A stretch of 51,554 bases of DNA from Acanthaster planci (taxonomy: Eukaryota; Echinodermata; Asteroidea; Valvatida; Acanthasteridae), in assembly GCF_001949145.1 (NCBI RefSeq), contig NW_019091397.1, forward strand, positions 668,226 through 719,779, written 5' to 3'. Every line of letters starts with the position of its first letter. Position 1 is the stretch's first letter. A model generated the notes under the pieces. It did not search any database. It saw only the letters and a list, made by a program, of their open reading frames with translations, and was not told where the DNA came from. The position numbers and the translations under genes were made by a program. Below, piece by piece: positions 1-13,200 of the stretch.

Positions 1-157
1 CTTGTCAACTTAGAGTAGCGCCTAAAGATTACTTCGTGCGGCTATAAACATCCGTTAAGTGAAATGATGAATTTTTGAAGGATTTTGAAAACGGAAAAAA
101 TGATAGTCATGCTAGCCCAGCATCACCAACATTGAAAAATGCCCCGGCATGAAGTGG
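1..157 (+). mobile_element. piggyBac-type MITE, copy 1 (right end only)
   Basis: Positions 6-157 match the right end of the 14831-15420 element almost base for base. They end ...GGCATGAAGTGG followed by TTAA at 158-161. The left part lies outside the window. Confidence 0.8.
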
Positions 158-161
158 TTAA

Positions 162-1140
162 CCCAAAGGTGTATGTACAGTCCTATTGAAATTGGACAAT
201 TTTGGACTGTTACGGTTAATGAAATATTGATTAAATGGTTTTCAGAGAAGTGGCAAAGCTAAGATTTTACTAGGGGGGCACAATAGGGACATCAGCTTCT
301 TATGGGGGACACCAACTTTCAGTGGTGTGTTTGGGGGACCAGTCCTAAGTTAGCCTTGTTTACTATCCATTCATCCGTGTTTTTTTCTTCAGTGGGGGAC
401 ACCTGGGGGGGGCACTGGGAATTTGTGGGGGGGGGACGTTCCCACCAACCCCACATTTGATATCACATTTGCATATATTCAATAAATATGTGAGGATTTT
501 GTATCATTTTTACTAAAAGGGTGGATTTTTAAGTGCAAACTATTCATTTTTGTTGATCTCTGCCCTGACCACATGGAAGAGCAGATTCCACTACAAATTG
601 GCCAGTATTTATTGTTCATTGATGTCTACAAGCACAGCAATTTTTATCAAAATCTGAAGACCAAAGGTCAAAAAGTGTGTTGGTCTGCCATGGAATGACC
701 CAAATGTATTAATTATTATTATGTAGGTGTGCTACTAGGGAACCACAAACCATCAACATGCATCAACAAACATGATGAGATTCAACAAAGTATCAACAAC
801 CTGGAGATGCACTACAAAGTTTTAACAGTAGTATCATCAAATTTAAGAGTTTTACATCTCCTATTACGTAAGATTGTTGGGTGATGAATTCACATACACA
901 ATCCTGAAAGACCACAAATTTTCAGCAAAGACATATGAATTATATGGCCGCCATCTTTCCTTTCTAAATCAAAGTATCTCATACTTATCATTTGAAATAA
1001 ATAATATGTTGGAAATGACATTTTGGAGCCTAATTAGTGTTGTGAACACATTACTTACTCGTGATAATGCAAGTATTAATTGTAATGCTTTTGATGTGTA
1101 ATAGTATGACAGTATGACCCACTATTATCCAATGGCTTAC
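162..1140. other. Kinesin intron, no further exon seen; G-rich tract
   Basis: I see no coding exon here on either strand. The stretch has a G-rich block (about 270-440) whose densest part, 394-435, has runs of 5, 8, 3 and 9 G. A short word shared with 2142-2165 (CACATGGAAG-GC-GATTCCACTA) lies near 572-596. Confidence 0.5.
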
Positions 1141-1269
1141 CTTCCTTTCTTATCACATGGCAGTATTTTGACTGTCATAACTCCTTCCTCTTTTCCCTGA
1201 TCATTCTGTACTTCAAATTCATCATTAACTCCCATAAGGTAAGCAAGACTCATCAGCCAAACATGACAG
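1141..1269 (-). CDS. KIF28: KIF28 exon 16 (last exon in window)
   Basis: The exon encodes [20 protein letters not shown] and then [19 protein letters not shown]. This follows directly on IG in kinesin-3 proteins (consensus V-L-SL-Y). The acceptor is TTTTTTGCAG. The donor is AG|GTAAGC, phase 2, so the gene continues beyond position 1. I found no further exon in 1-1140. Confidence 0.88.
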
Positions 1270-4200
1270 CTGCAAAAAAGGAATTTAAAAGATGGCACAC
1301 CTCAAACATTTGAAGACAGAGTTGAATAATGCCTTACATCAGAGCAGCCTGATTACCAAATCATCAAGTTGGGACATACTGATTTCAATTGATAGGGCCA
1401 CTAACTCAGCAGAGGATACATAAAAAGTGGGCAGATGGATAAGTCGAGACTTCTTTTCGTATGTATACGCGTACATGTATATGGGTGTAATGACTGCATC
1501 AGTAGACAAAGCACACTCAGCAATTTGGTAGTAACAACCTGGATTCTCTGGGCTCTGGCAATGGGCTTGTCAGTCATGAGTATGATATGTAACAGGTCAT
1601 GAATAGTTACATGTACCTCACATTCAAAAAACTTTTTCATCTGAAGCGCCTAAACCAAGAATATGGATCATCCATCTCATTCCCTGAGCTTACAAGGTCC
1701 ATACAGAGGCTACAGGAATTGCAGCCAAGCCACGAAATAGTGCTTATTTAAAGGTTAGCAAATTTTAATTCTAAAGTACACAAAACTTTCCTGCTCACCA
1801 TTAAGCAAAGTCATGAAATTGGGCTGTGTGGATCTCATACTACCAAATTGCTAAAAACTGGGCTTGTCCACATGTGTAGTAGCCCCCAAAATATATCGTG
1901 GGACACAAACAGGAAAGTACAGAAATGCTGTTGCATGAGAGTGAAATCATGGTACTTGTAATTCCATTGGGTAAATCCTCCCCACGTGGAGTGGGTCAGG
2001 TCTCCTAGTGATACTTACCCCTGCCCAGCCTACATATGCAAATTTCCCATGTGCCTATAACAATTCGCTGAAAAGACTTGCTAATGCATACTGCCCCTTG
2101 ACCCTCCCCAATGCACTGCAGTCCCGCCGGTATGTTCATCCCACATGGAAGGGCGGATTCCACTAAAAAATCTCAAATACATGTACAATGTACTTTGGAC
2201 AATTTAGCACACTAGCAGACTGAAATTACATGAGGTTAAAACAAAAGGCACATAAACAATAATGGCTGTCTGACACACTCTGTGTATCCACAGAAAGGGT
2301 GCTACGCACACTGGCATACACTCATAACTGACAGACCTGTGTACAAGGTCGTGGCATGATGTGTAACAAAAAACAAAGGTAGTCTCTTTCACTAAGTAGG
2401 AAATACAGTGCTAAAATTGTTAGTATCAAAAATCTAAATTTATAACTTTAAGGTTATTAGTAAAGATTATAAAAGGTTAACAATGATGGAAAACATAAAG
2501 ATGAACAAACTGCACAGCTGCTGCAGTGACAGTTGTAGATGGCTGTTGTAAATTTTGTGAGTGGACAGTCGTCGACCCCGGGCCACCATGGATGCAGCAT
2601 CTGCAGAAAGACCTGACGCCCTGAAGGATTGTTGGACAACGTCAAGCATGTGAAGTGAAGACCCTCCGGTGCTGGGTGGAGGATCCCTGATTTAGGTTGA
2701 TGAAGGTTGTCCTCCATGACTGGAAGGACCAGCTGCCGTCAAACCAGGAGTCTTGTCAGTCTTGGAAACCACATTTAGCAAGGCCAGAACGGAGCAATGA
2801 GAAAGATCCAACATGGCTCCTGTTTTATCTTGGACAGGACACACGGGATATTGGAGGAAAGGCGTACGTCAGTAGGCCTGACCAGTTGATCTGTAAGGCA
2901 CCTGTCGCCATGCTCTTGGGTGAGGGAACCTGGAGCAGAACTTCAGGAGACGGGTTTGTCGGCAGAAGTGAAGAGGTCGATATGGGGAAGCTCGATCTCA
3001 ACAAAAATCTCGCTGATCACTGAAGAATCCACCCTGTTGGTTGGACGGTGCCCAAAGAGAGTGTGTCTGCTATGCTGTTGCTGGTTCCCGATATGTGAAC
3101 GGCTTAGAGGGTGATCCCTTGATCGTTCGTTCGCATAAAGAGCTGCCACACAAGAGCGCACAGTTGAGGAGAGCGAGTGCCACCCTGGCAGTTGATGTAC
3201 GCCACTGCCATGGAGTTGTCGCTCTGGACTTGAACAGAACAACCTACTAGGTGTTGTCAGAAGTGGCAAAGAGCATTGAACACTGCTTAGAGCTCTAATC
3301 TGTTGATGTGTTTATCTTGAGAGGTGGTGTCCCAGACCCTAGAGGACAGAGTGGAGGAAGGAAGGCCCCCATCTGAATAGCAACACATCCGTCATCACAG
3401 TCACATCCGGACCTGGAGGTACAAAAGGAAGACCAGCCAACTGGTGCTCGGTGATGGTCTACCACCGCAGGTGATTGTGTAGGAAGGTCGGCACACATGT
3501 AAAAAGAGGCTGAAGCATTCATTGTAAGAAAAGTAAGCCCTGTTGTATTATGTTCGAAGTGGCCATTTGTATCCTTAAGTTGGAGGACTACAGCCATATC
3601 ATTACATGCACGAGGAATAAAGGTCATTCTGCATGCATTGCAAGAATAGAAAAGATGCAGGTAAGGAGCATCCGAAGATGGAAATCGCTCCATGACTTAA
3701 GTATCCAAATATTTTCATAATACATCTAAGCATTATAACATTCCCTTTACTTGTTGGAATAGATAGCATGAGTGGATAAATGCTGAAATTGACAAGTACT
3801 TGCCGATTCTGCCTTTTCGTTTTGATTACGTGGGGCACAGTTGAAAAGGCAGACATGGCAAACCATTAACGAGAGTGAGTGTGGACAGTAGGCACACTTT
3901 TGTCAGACCTCGTAACAGTCACAGTATGTACACTTTGAACACACCCACTACAGAAGAACTCATGTCTGGAAAGCAATGTGGGGCTTGGCCAGGCCAAGCG
4001 GAAGAATATATGGAGAGTCAGGAATTATTAGATGAAGGAAGTGTGTAGAATTCACGATGATGTGAAGTTCGGTGAATTAGGATACCCGAGGAGTAGATAC
4101 TGAATTGAATGGCATGATCACCAGTCAGAGATTGAAGGGAGCCTGTCTGGAGATCGCAGTTGATTGTTACACACCTGAGTGCCTCTGATGATGAAGCTTC

Positions 4201-7200
4201 AGACATCGGAGGGCTTGATGGGTCTGCGGGTAGGGCGATGACATCTACTGCAGGCATTACTGAACAGAAGACCTATGGTCAGAATAAAACACACACGGTA
4301 GGCTGATATTATCGTATTTTATTCACCGGGACAGTTCCATAAAAAGGTGAAAGGAGCAGATTTCTCTGTTTCCCACCTAACTGGCCCCTGGCACAGGAGT
4401 TCTGGGTGCTAGCTGGTGGTTTGATGCGTAGTGTAGCAATAGGCCTATGAACAACTGTTTGAACTGCGGTCAGGGTTTGGTATGCGTGACCCAGACTTAT
4501 AGTCACGAGGGGCCACACGAGCAAATGAGGTAAGGCAACCTGGTAGAGTGTACATGTAAATCCTGCACGCGTGGAGGCCCCAAACACTGGACAGATCAAG
4601 GCAGAGTTGTTGGTAGGGGTGGAGATAGATGTGAGTCATAAGTAGAACCCGGATAAGTTGAAGAATTATTGTTATTACTATTATTATTGAATGAATTTAG
4701 TACGCACATATTCAATCAAAAAAATACATTTGTAAAACGAATGGGCGCCGTCGTGAATTAGACAAACCAACAGAGTGGGATGTGAAGCCGGAGATGAAAC
4801 TGGATGTCAAGTCGGAAGCGGAGTCTGCTACAAATCCGGGTGAGGATCCGGAAGGAGATCCTCACACAGGGCATCTGGGTCCGGGCAGTCACCGGGAGAG
4901 TGGAGATTGACTCGAGGCGGCTGGCTAAATTGGGCAGCATCTCTGAGAGTGCAGGCTGCCGTCATCAAACCCAATGAAGAAATATCTTGCCCAGATGTAG
5001 AGTAAGATTTCTTGCATTTTATGCTTATGTGCAGTGATCTGGCCATATAATCCAAAGGAAGAACCTAAAAACCAGGGACACCAGCAGCATGTCTGGAATG
5101 CAGGTCGAGACAGGTCGAAGCGGGCTAAGCCGCTGGAACTGTGATGGAAGCACCCTTGTCGGAGAGCCCTAGCTGGTAGCCAGAAGCCGCAGCCATGAGT
5201 GGCACTCGAGAACCATGGCAATGATGCAGTTCTGTAGCCCGAAAAGTGGTAGGTGAAGAGCCCACACATAGTTAGGTGGTGCCTCTGAATGGGCCACCCC
5301 CGAAAACAATGGGGCATCGGCCTGAGGCATTGTAACTTCCAAGTCACGCCTGAGTGAACCACTGTTAAGTTCGTCTGACGGCTGTAGTTCATGGTGTGTG
5401 GTGGTCTTGTAGCTGGCCCCGGAGGTGTGGGGCCATCCCTGTGTATAGACTGGTGAGCCATACCGATGAATACACGTCTTCCACAGTAGGCGCTGGTGCC
5501 AAGGCCGTTTATCTTGGATAATGCAAAACCGCACCACAAAGGAGCAGGGCACCCACCAAGCCCTGCTCCATGGTCAGACCCATACAGCATTGGGCTGTTA
5601 TTATTTGAATGCACGCACCACATTGAGAACACCCAAACCTATAGATAATCCACAGAAAAAAGGGGCAGAAACAAAAATACGAAATACAAAAATAACCATT
5701 CTTACCAACAGATAAGAAATCACTCTTTATTCGTAAACAGGAATCAAGTTAATTCACAAACGCAAATGGCACAAACTCGAAACTCGGAAAATGTCATAAA
5801 GACACGTCAGTAAACGATAGGCGCTGAAAAAAGAAGGACGAGCAGGGTAGCGGGACCGCAGTGCATTGTGGAGGGTCAAGGGGCAGTATGCATGATCAAG
5901 TCTTTTTAGTGAACTGTAATAGGTGCAAAGGAAATTTGCATATGTAGGCTAGGCAGGGGTATGTGAACGCAGGAGACTGTGAACACACTCAAGCTAAGCT
6001 AGGTGTCCTTATGGAAGCATAAAGGTGTGACCAGAAAGAAACATTGGGAACCACTGGAGAGAGTATAGAATGCTCAATGATTCCCAAATTTACATTGATG
6101 TCTCTCACCATGAGTCAGTGATGTAATGATTTATGTGGGTGATGAATGAAACGATAATGAATGTAGTGCTGCAGACAAACCGCTGAACCGAACCAAAAAT
6201 CATTGAATACAGCACTTTCGAAACGAACCAAACCAAACTGGTCAGTTTCGATGTTCGGCTTAATATGACATGGCATTGATAGTGCCTGGAATGCACGCAA
6301 GAAAACTTAATAAAAAAGCAAATATAACGAAAAACCGGCGCTAGCACATGTGCGTGGCGTGTACACATGTACTATAAATGTACATTTACAGTAAACTTAC
6401 GATGGCCCCGCATCAGGAGATGGTTGTAAAAAGTAAGTAGTGAGAATTCACTAATAATCAACCCTGAACATGCAATGTACTGCATTTCTGCTGCACAACA
6501 TTTCTAAATTCTCACTACATCCAATGTGCTTACAGTATGCATATTCAGATTTAACATTGTATTTGCCAATCTCCGATAGCCACACCCTTATGTTCCATAT
6601 TAGGCCAATGATGTCATAAATGGCCATGCAAAACGAATTTTGATTGGATACTGATCAGTCGGACTTGTGCTCAATCGAATGCTACTCCAGAGGGACAACT
6701 AATTTTGCCAAGCAAGCTCGTGCAGTGCTCCAGCGAGCGACAAGATTTGGTTGGTGATAGTGGCTTAACTTGCCTTTCATTTGATCATGTTTGATTGAAG
6801 CCGTAGTGTGAATACGTTGTAATGGAATTTTGCCAGATCTCAAAGTTGTTTGCAAATCTCAAAATGCCATTATCCATTCGAACAAGACTGATGGAATATA
6901 ACCCCTTTGGCCACTTGGGCAGCACCATGGGAGAGAATGCTGACTTGATACCGAGGTTCGTATGTAAATACATCAAAGGCCATAGTTTGGTAGCTAAATC
7001 TGTTTCGTGAAATATAACCAAAACACACTTAGCTTGAAATCCAATTTGATCTTGTAGGCTGTAAAGGAAGAACTCCCATTTTCAGCATTCTGTTTTTTCT
7101 GTTTTCACATATCCTGCGATCATTTTGTTCAGTCAAACGTGGTCCAAACACAACCGCTTTTGGTCGGCAAACCACAGTCGGTAACTGTCAAACTTCTGAC

Positions 7201-10200
7201 GGTAACTTTCTATGGAATTTTAGCTCCTATACAAACTTTGGGGACACAGTTTAGAAAAAAAAATGTTCACATCAAAGTTGCTTGTGGATGGGAATAGAGA
7301 GGAGATTCATTGCTTGTATTAACGTAGTTTACACACGGAAGTACTATATACAGCACGTTTATGGCGAGCTCTTCAATGTCTCAACGTGCATTGTGCATTG
7401 TACATGTACGTCCATGTGTGTACATGTCTGAACCCGAACCTAACCGGAGTTCGGCAAAAAATTTCCGAACCGAACCTTGGCACCTACTTACAGCACTAAC
7501 TGAATGTTTCCCAATTGTTTCATTCCACAAGGCAAAGTCAAGTGGAATGGATTGTTTTATCTGTCACTATAAAATTTCTCTTACCATTGGACCCGCTGAC
7601 GTTCATTACTTGTATAGTACAATACGGTGTAGCACAGTTAGCATAGATTCATATGGTGAATGACAAATGGTGAAACATTTACATGTATCTGCTTACGTGC
7701 CAAGTAAGATGTCTTCAACAGGGTCCCAGAATGGATCAGCAGCCTGGAAATGGAAATGAAAACTTAAGCTGGTTAGATCAACATCATTGAAATCAACACA
7801 ATCAAGACACTGCTGATCAATGTACATATCAACATTCCAAGTCAAAATATTTTCTCTCAATTTACTGAACCATCTACGGAAAATAGTTTATTCATCACTG
7901 AGGTCAATGTTTCATTTCAACATCAACAATTTATAACAGAAAAAAAAACCAACTCACTAAAATCACAGAAAGAATTGTTATATGCATTGTATAATGGATA
8001 ATTTAAAATTCCAACCCTCTATGCCTTGATTTGAGGATAATTTAAAAAAGGGCTTAGTAATTCTATATAAGGATTTGAAGTTTGACTTGAAAAAACTACA
8101 GATAATGAACATATGTTTAAAGAAACTACAGCTCTAATACCTGTTGCACTATCGTGTCTCCATCTGATTCCTGGAACTTCTGGTAGAGGTCTTTGATAAG
8201 AAATCGTCGATTGGTGAACTTTTCAGCAGACCAGATCCATATTTGATTTGTTTCTGTGTCTGTCACTCTCACTGATACCTCTTTTGTCATATCGCGACCT
8301 CTAGCATCATGGGAAGTCAGATTCTTTATCAGAGCTTCAAATTTTACTCCCTGGATTAATAAAATCCATAAAATTAAGGCATGGGTGACCGACAATGGCT
8401 GATTTAAGCACACTCCCCAACCTCAAGTTCCAACTGACTGCTTTTCCAAAAAAAATGTGCACACATGGACAATTAACTGCATGCTGTACTGCATACATAA
8501 TGAACAGCCATCCTGGTTCCAAAGTCTGAAGTTGGTGCTTCTCTATGTAAAGCTCTGGCCTGGACACATCTCACAGAAGACATATTACTTGACATAACCA
8601 CATGTTTACATCTGCATTTTGTTACTGTCATAATTGTCAACATCCTGAAGATGATTGACAATGACTGATTTTTTCAAATACTATGTCAATGAAATCCAAC
8701 CATATAATTTTATGTTCTTACAAATGAAACTAGTGAAACCTGTGTGGATGCTGACATGCATCGATTGATTGCTGTAACCGAGAGGCAGCTTTGCCATTGA
8801 GAAAGTTGCTGTATTTAGCTAATAACAGACAAAATCTAGTTTTGTGCTATTAAACGAGCTGCTCATTTTCTTAATTTGGCCTGAAACGTGCAAGGATTTT
8901 GGTCAACTCGTTTTGTTTAGATGGCCGTACCCATACCCCAAGCTACACTAAGGTCTGTTAATGTTAAGAAGGCTGTTCATGTGATAGATGTAATCAAGCC
9001 AGTCTGGTAAGCCACTACCTTATTTGAGGGAAGACTACCCAAGACCCTGTACTGTGCCATTGCAAGTGCATGTTGGCTTGTTGGTAAATGTGACAAAATT
9101 TCTGTAAAATGTAACCCAGAACTTACATTTATTTGGCATTACCCTTATTTGGCATTTTGTAAATAGAACAAATACAAGTAATGTCTCATTTATTTGTGTA
9201 AGTATGATGTACGGCAATGATCTAATTTTGGAGGCTTCATAAGGCTGCAGAAGTATCAGGAAGAAACTTAAAAGTATATTTTGAAAGAAAACCTAGCATC
9301 AGATTTCCATTTGTAAAAAACAGAAACTAGAAAGTGTAAGTACATTGTAAAAATACCAAATTCTTGTCCAAGACTCTTAATTACATTCTTTGAGTTGCAC
9401 ATTTGCAGCTGCATTTCTCATTATAGAATGCGTTGCTTATTAATAAAGATTGACAAATGTTTATAATACTTGCTCACACACAGACAAGAAATCCAAGGTT
9501 CTCCTGTCAGAGTATGAACGCAGGTCTTATTTGTTGTTGACAATCACACACAAAAGAAATAAAGCTTGGGAAACAACTCAAGATTGACTAAAATTCCTAC
9601 CCTATTCATTTCTTGACTGATCTCATTGACCTCAGCAACTGATGGAAGAAGGCTGGTAAAATCATGATACACCAGTCTCAACAAGGCATCATGGGCAGAA
9701 TTGTCACCTGTCGATGCCAATCCCAGCATGCCTCTGTCTCCAAAACCTTGGCTTTCTGCCAACTCAGCCTGGAAGTAGTGGTAGTTGTACTTGTCCTTAC
9801 TATCTTCGGCTGCTGAGCGATCATCAGGGAAACCAATGTATAGAAAAAGGCTGTTCGTTCCAAATATTACTCGATCCTAAACAACAACAAAAAAAACAAA
9901 TAGGCTGATGTAATACTTCTTGCTTAAGACTGATGATGAAAGAAAGGACTTCATTAAGAATATGGAATAATTTTGTTCAATTACCAAACACTACTGCATA
10001 AAATTAAAACAGGTTCCATGCAGTAAATAATTAAATGCTGTGACTCAAATCCACTGCTTGCCAACATAAGTTGAAGCCTCGACCAGTTCAATGCACTTCA
10101 ACTTTTACCAGGGCAGATGAACAGCTGAACGAGGGGGATAGAATGAAAGTACTGATGCCTAACTTCATGAGTTGTGCCTCCCTACATATTTATGGGTGTC

Positions 10201-13200
10201 ATAAATAAATTGCAAAGGTGAAGAATTTGTGGGGAAAACCCCACCCCAGCAACTTTTTCAGGTAAGCATATCCGAAGTGAACTGGCCATGTGGAAATCTC
10301 CACTGTTGTAGTCAAGACCATCACAAGACCAGACATAAGACCAGACACAAGACCATGCACAATTAGACCAGGCACAAGACCATCACAAGACAAGACCAGA
10401 CATAAGACCAGACACAAGACCAGTCACAAGTAAGAGGGTGACCAATAACAAAGCGATGCTTTTGTCTTGTGCTGGTCTTGTGAAGGTCTTCAGTGGTCTC
10501 AACTACAACACTGGATATCTCACTTTTCAAACTTCACCAACATAACAAAAAATTTAAGAAAGCTGGGAATTAAATAAGGAACCAACCTGATGATCTAACT
10601 GGGTTGCCTTGGTAATAAACTTCCCATTGATCAAAATCCTGCTGTCTCCTATAGCAGTCACTGTCATCTTGTTCTTGGAATTAGTCACATACGCATGCTC
10701 AGGATGGATGCTTCCGAAGTGAACAAACAATTATTCAAGGGAACATTATCATGTTGGGTAAGACTCACAATTTGTGAAGGCTGATCTATTTATCTCTGAA
10801 ATTATTTTTTGTTATGATGATTTGTTTAAGGTAGAGATCCTAGCCCTTGCAGTGATAACACGAAGCAAGATTATCCACATTAGAGTTGCCATCGTTGTAT
10901 ACATGTACTTGATGGTTGGTCTACCTGGCCACCTGCATGTACATGTATGCATGTACATGTACATGCAGCCAGAACATTACAGACTGCACTACGTGTTGAT
11001 TGTAATTTTCCTCAATTATTGAAGCATCATCATCAGTCCTAAAGATATTTCTTTTATTTAAAGCAAGTTTTCAATGCTCAATTAAAAGGCACCGAAATTT
11101 GGGGAGTCAAGAGGCTTGTTCGGTATACCCAGGAACAGCTAAAACTTGTACAAAAATTAGTAAAATCTGGATATGACTGGATGTTGCCTCTAGGCATCAC
11201 TCCCAGTCTGCATGTACAGTAAATTCTCAACAACTTGAAACACAGGGGAATGTGTGGGGAAATGAGTGAATTTTGAGCTTATGAAACTTCCTGAGTCAGT
11301 ACTGTATACGTAATTGAAACCAACTTGAACTATAGTGGAAATGTTTTTATGGTGCACAATTTTGCTCACAAATCATTTTATAAAGATCTAATGCTGCTGC
11401 TACCTAAAGTTTTGTTTCTATTGCAATAAATCATTTAAACGTTGTACCTTCATGTGGCAAATCTTAAAGAATTGTGTTGATTGTATTTACAGCATGACAG
11501 GCAGCGCATCTCCGGTTTGTTTTTCACTTGGGTATTCCTATGTGGGGTCACACGACCTTTCCTATTAAGGTCACACGGTTGATGTCCCTTGTCACACAGC
11601 ACACAGGGCACAGATAGAGAAGGGCAAATGCACTTCTATTTTTGTGATGGAAATATATCACTGCTACAGACAGGCAAAGCATTGTGGATCACTTGTCCTC
11701 ATCATCAATGCATATATTTGCAGTGCACGTGTCACACGTACATGTGCATGGAAAATCTCAAAATTTTGGAAAATCCCCCTCGATTCCGACCCCACAGGAA
11801 CATTCTTACAACAGATTCAGCAGGTGCTGGATGATATGCGTTCACATGACCAACTATCCAAGAAAGTTCGTAAGTTTCTGTAAGTTTTACCTACTCCCCA
11901 AAATCCAGGGAGGCCCATTGTTTCCAGGAATGGATCGCCCACTGAACACATGTCATTGTTCACTGACACTTTTCTCAAACCCCTTGTTCCACAGATCCTA
12001 TCATATATCCATGACACACCAGACTTCCTATGTAAGCTGGAAAACATCAAGAACCAGATTCCTAGCACAGCCATCATTGGGACCTTTGATGTTTCTTCAC
12101 TCTATACTTACATTCCCCATGAAGAAGGTATTCGTGCCTGCTGCGGAAACACAACTCCCCCCATCAGTGATGTCGCGACGCTAATGAGACTTGTACTACC
12201 GAAGAACAATTTCTCCTTCACAGGCAAACACTATCTCCAGGTACATGGCATAGCTATGGGCACCCGTATGGCTCCCTCCTTTGCTTGCCTCTTCATGGGT
12301 AACCTTGAAGAGCGCATGCTTACTTCAGCACCATGCCGCTCTTGGATCTGGTGGAGATACATCGATGATGTATTTTTCATCTGGACCAGTGACAGTGGCA
12401 GTCTAGATATCTTCATTAACCATATCAATTCTTTCCACAGGACAATTAAATTCACGTTGGAATATTCCCTCCATCAGGCTAACATTCTTGATGTCAGCAT
12501 CAGGAAGGAGAACAACCTCGTGACTACTGACCTGTATTCCAAGCCCACAGATACCCATCAGTTTCTTCACATGTCCAGCTGTCACCCTAGACACTGCAAG
12601 ACTGGTATTGCTTACAGCCAAGCACTCAGCCTGAGACGCATTTGTTCTAATGATTCAGATTTCTCCCGTCATACACAGGAACTGAAGAGGCATTTGATTG
12701 TGAGGGGGCACAGCTATCACCAGCTTCAATGCTCTATCAATAGGGCCCGCTCCGTCCCTAGAAGTCTTGCACTCAAGGAGAGGACCCCCCGTGAAGAAAA
12801 AGTCCCCAGGGTTCCCTTGGTCATCCTTGTCTTCCTCCCCTCCGCAAAATAATCGATGACAATCATCATATCCTCCACACTTCAGACGACCTGGCTAGTG
12901 CCATTCCAGACACCCCACTTGTGGCCTACAGGCGTCCCCGCAACCTACGGGACCTTACCGTTCGGGCAGAGGTGCCCACATTGGATACCCTTCCCCCTCC
13001 CAGCAAGGCACGTTTCAAGTGTGATTCTAACAGATGCGTTGTTTGCCAGAACCATGTCCTGGAATCAGATACATTCTCTGGACACTCCTCCGGTACCCCC
13101 CACACAACTAAAGGNNNNNNNNNNNNNNNNNNNNNNNNNNNNNNNNNNNNNNNNNNNNNNNNNNNNNNNNNNNNNNNNNNNNNNNNNNNNNNNNNNNNNN

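Larger units (their letters stand above)
2000..5977 (-). mobile_element. DIRS-type (tyrosine-recombinase) retrotransposon relic
   Basis: The element is bounded by inverted repeats 2000-2127 and 5850-5977, which match over their whole length with scattered changes. The minus strand between them gives decayed DIRS domains in order. They are an RNase H segment with KHINRLEL and VFNALCHF (about 3320-3250), then LPGWHSLS and SRSHIGN (about 3210-3080), then HIDLFTSAD and a [17 protein letters not shown] segment (about 2970-2860). After these come [12 protein letters not shown] (about 2680) and a recombinase N-terminal stretch [20 protein letters not shown] (about 2600). Every frame is broken by stops and shifts. 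The tyrosine-recombinase catalytic half is not visible, and the element is shorter than usual for the family. It lies in the intron between KIF28 exons 15 and 16. Confidence 0.8.

Noticed and set aside
4925-5632. 235-codon minus-strand frame as a host gene
   Set aside because: It lies wholly inside the inverted-repeat-bounded DIRS relic and has no start, splice or family support of its own.
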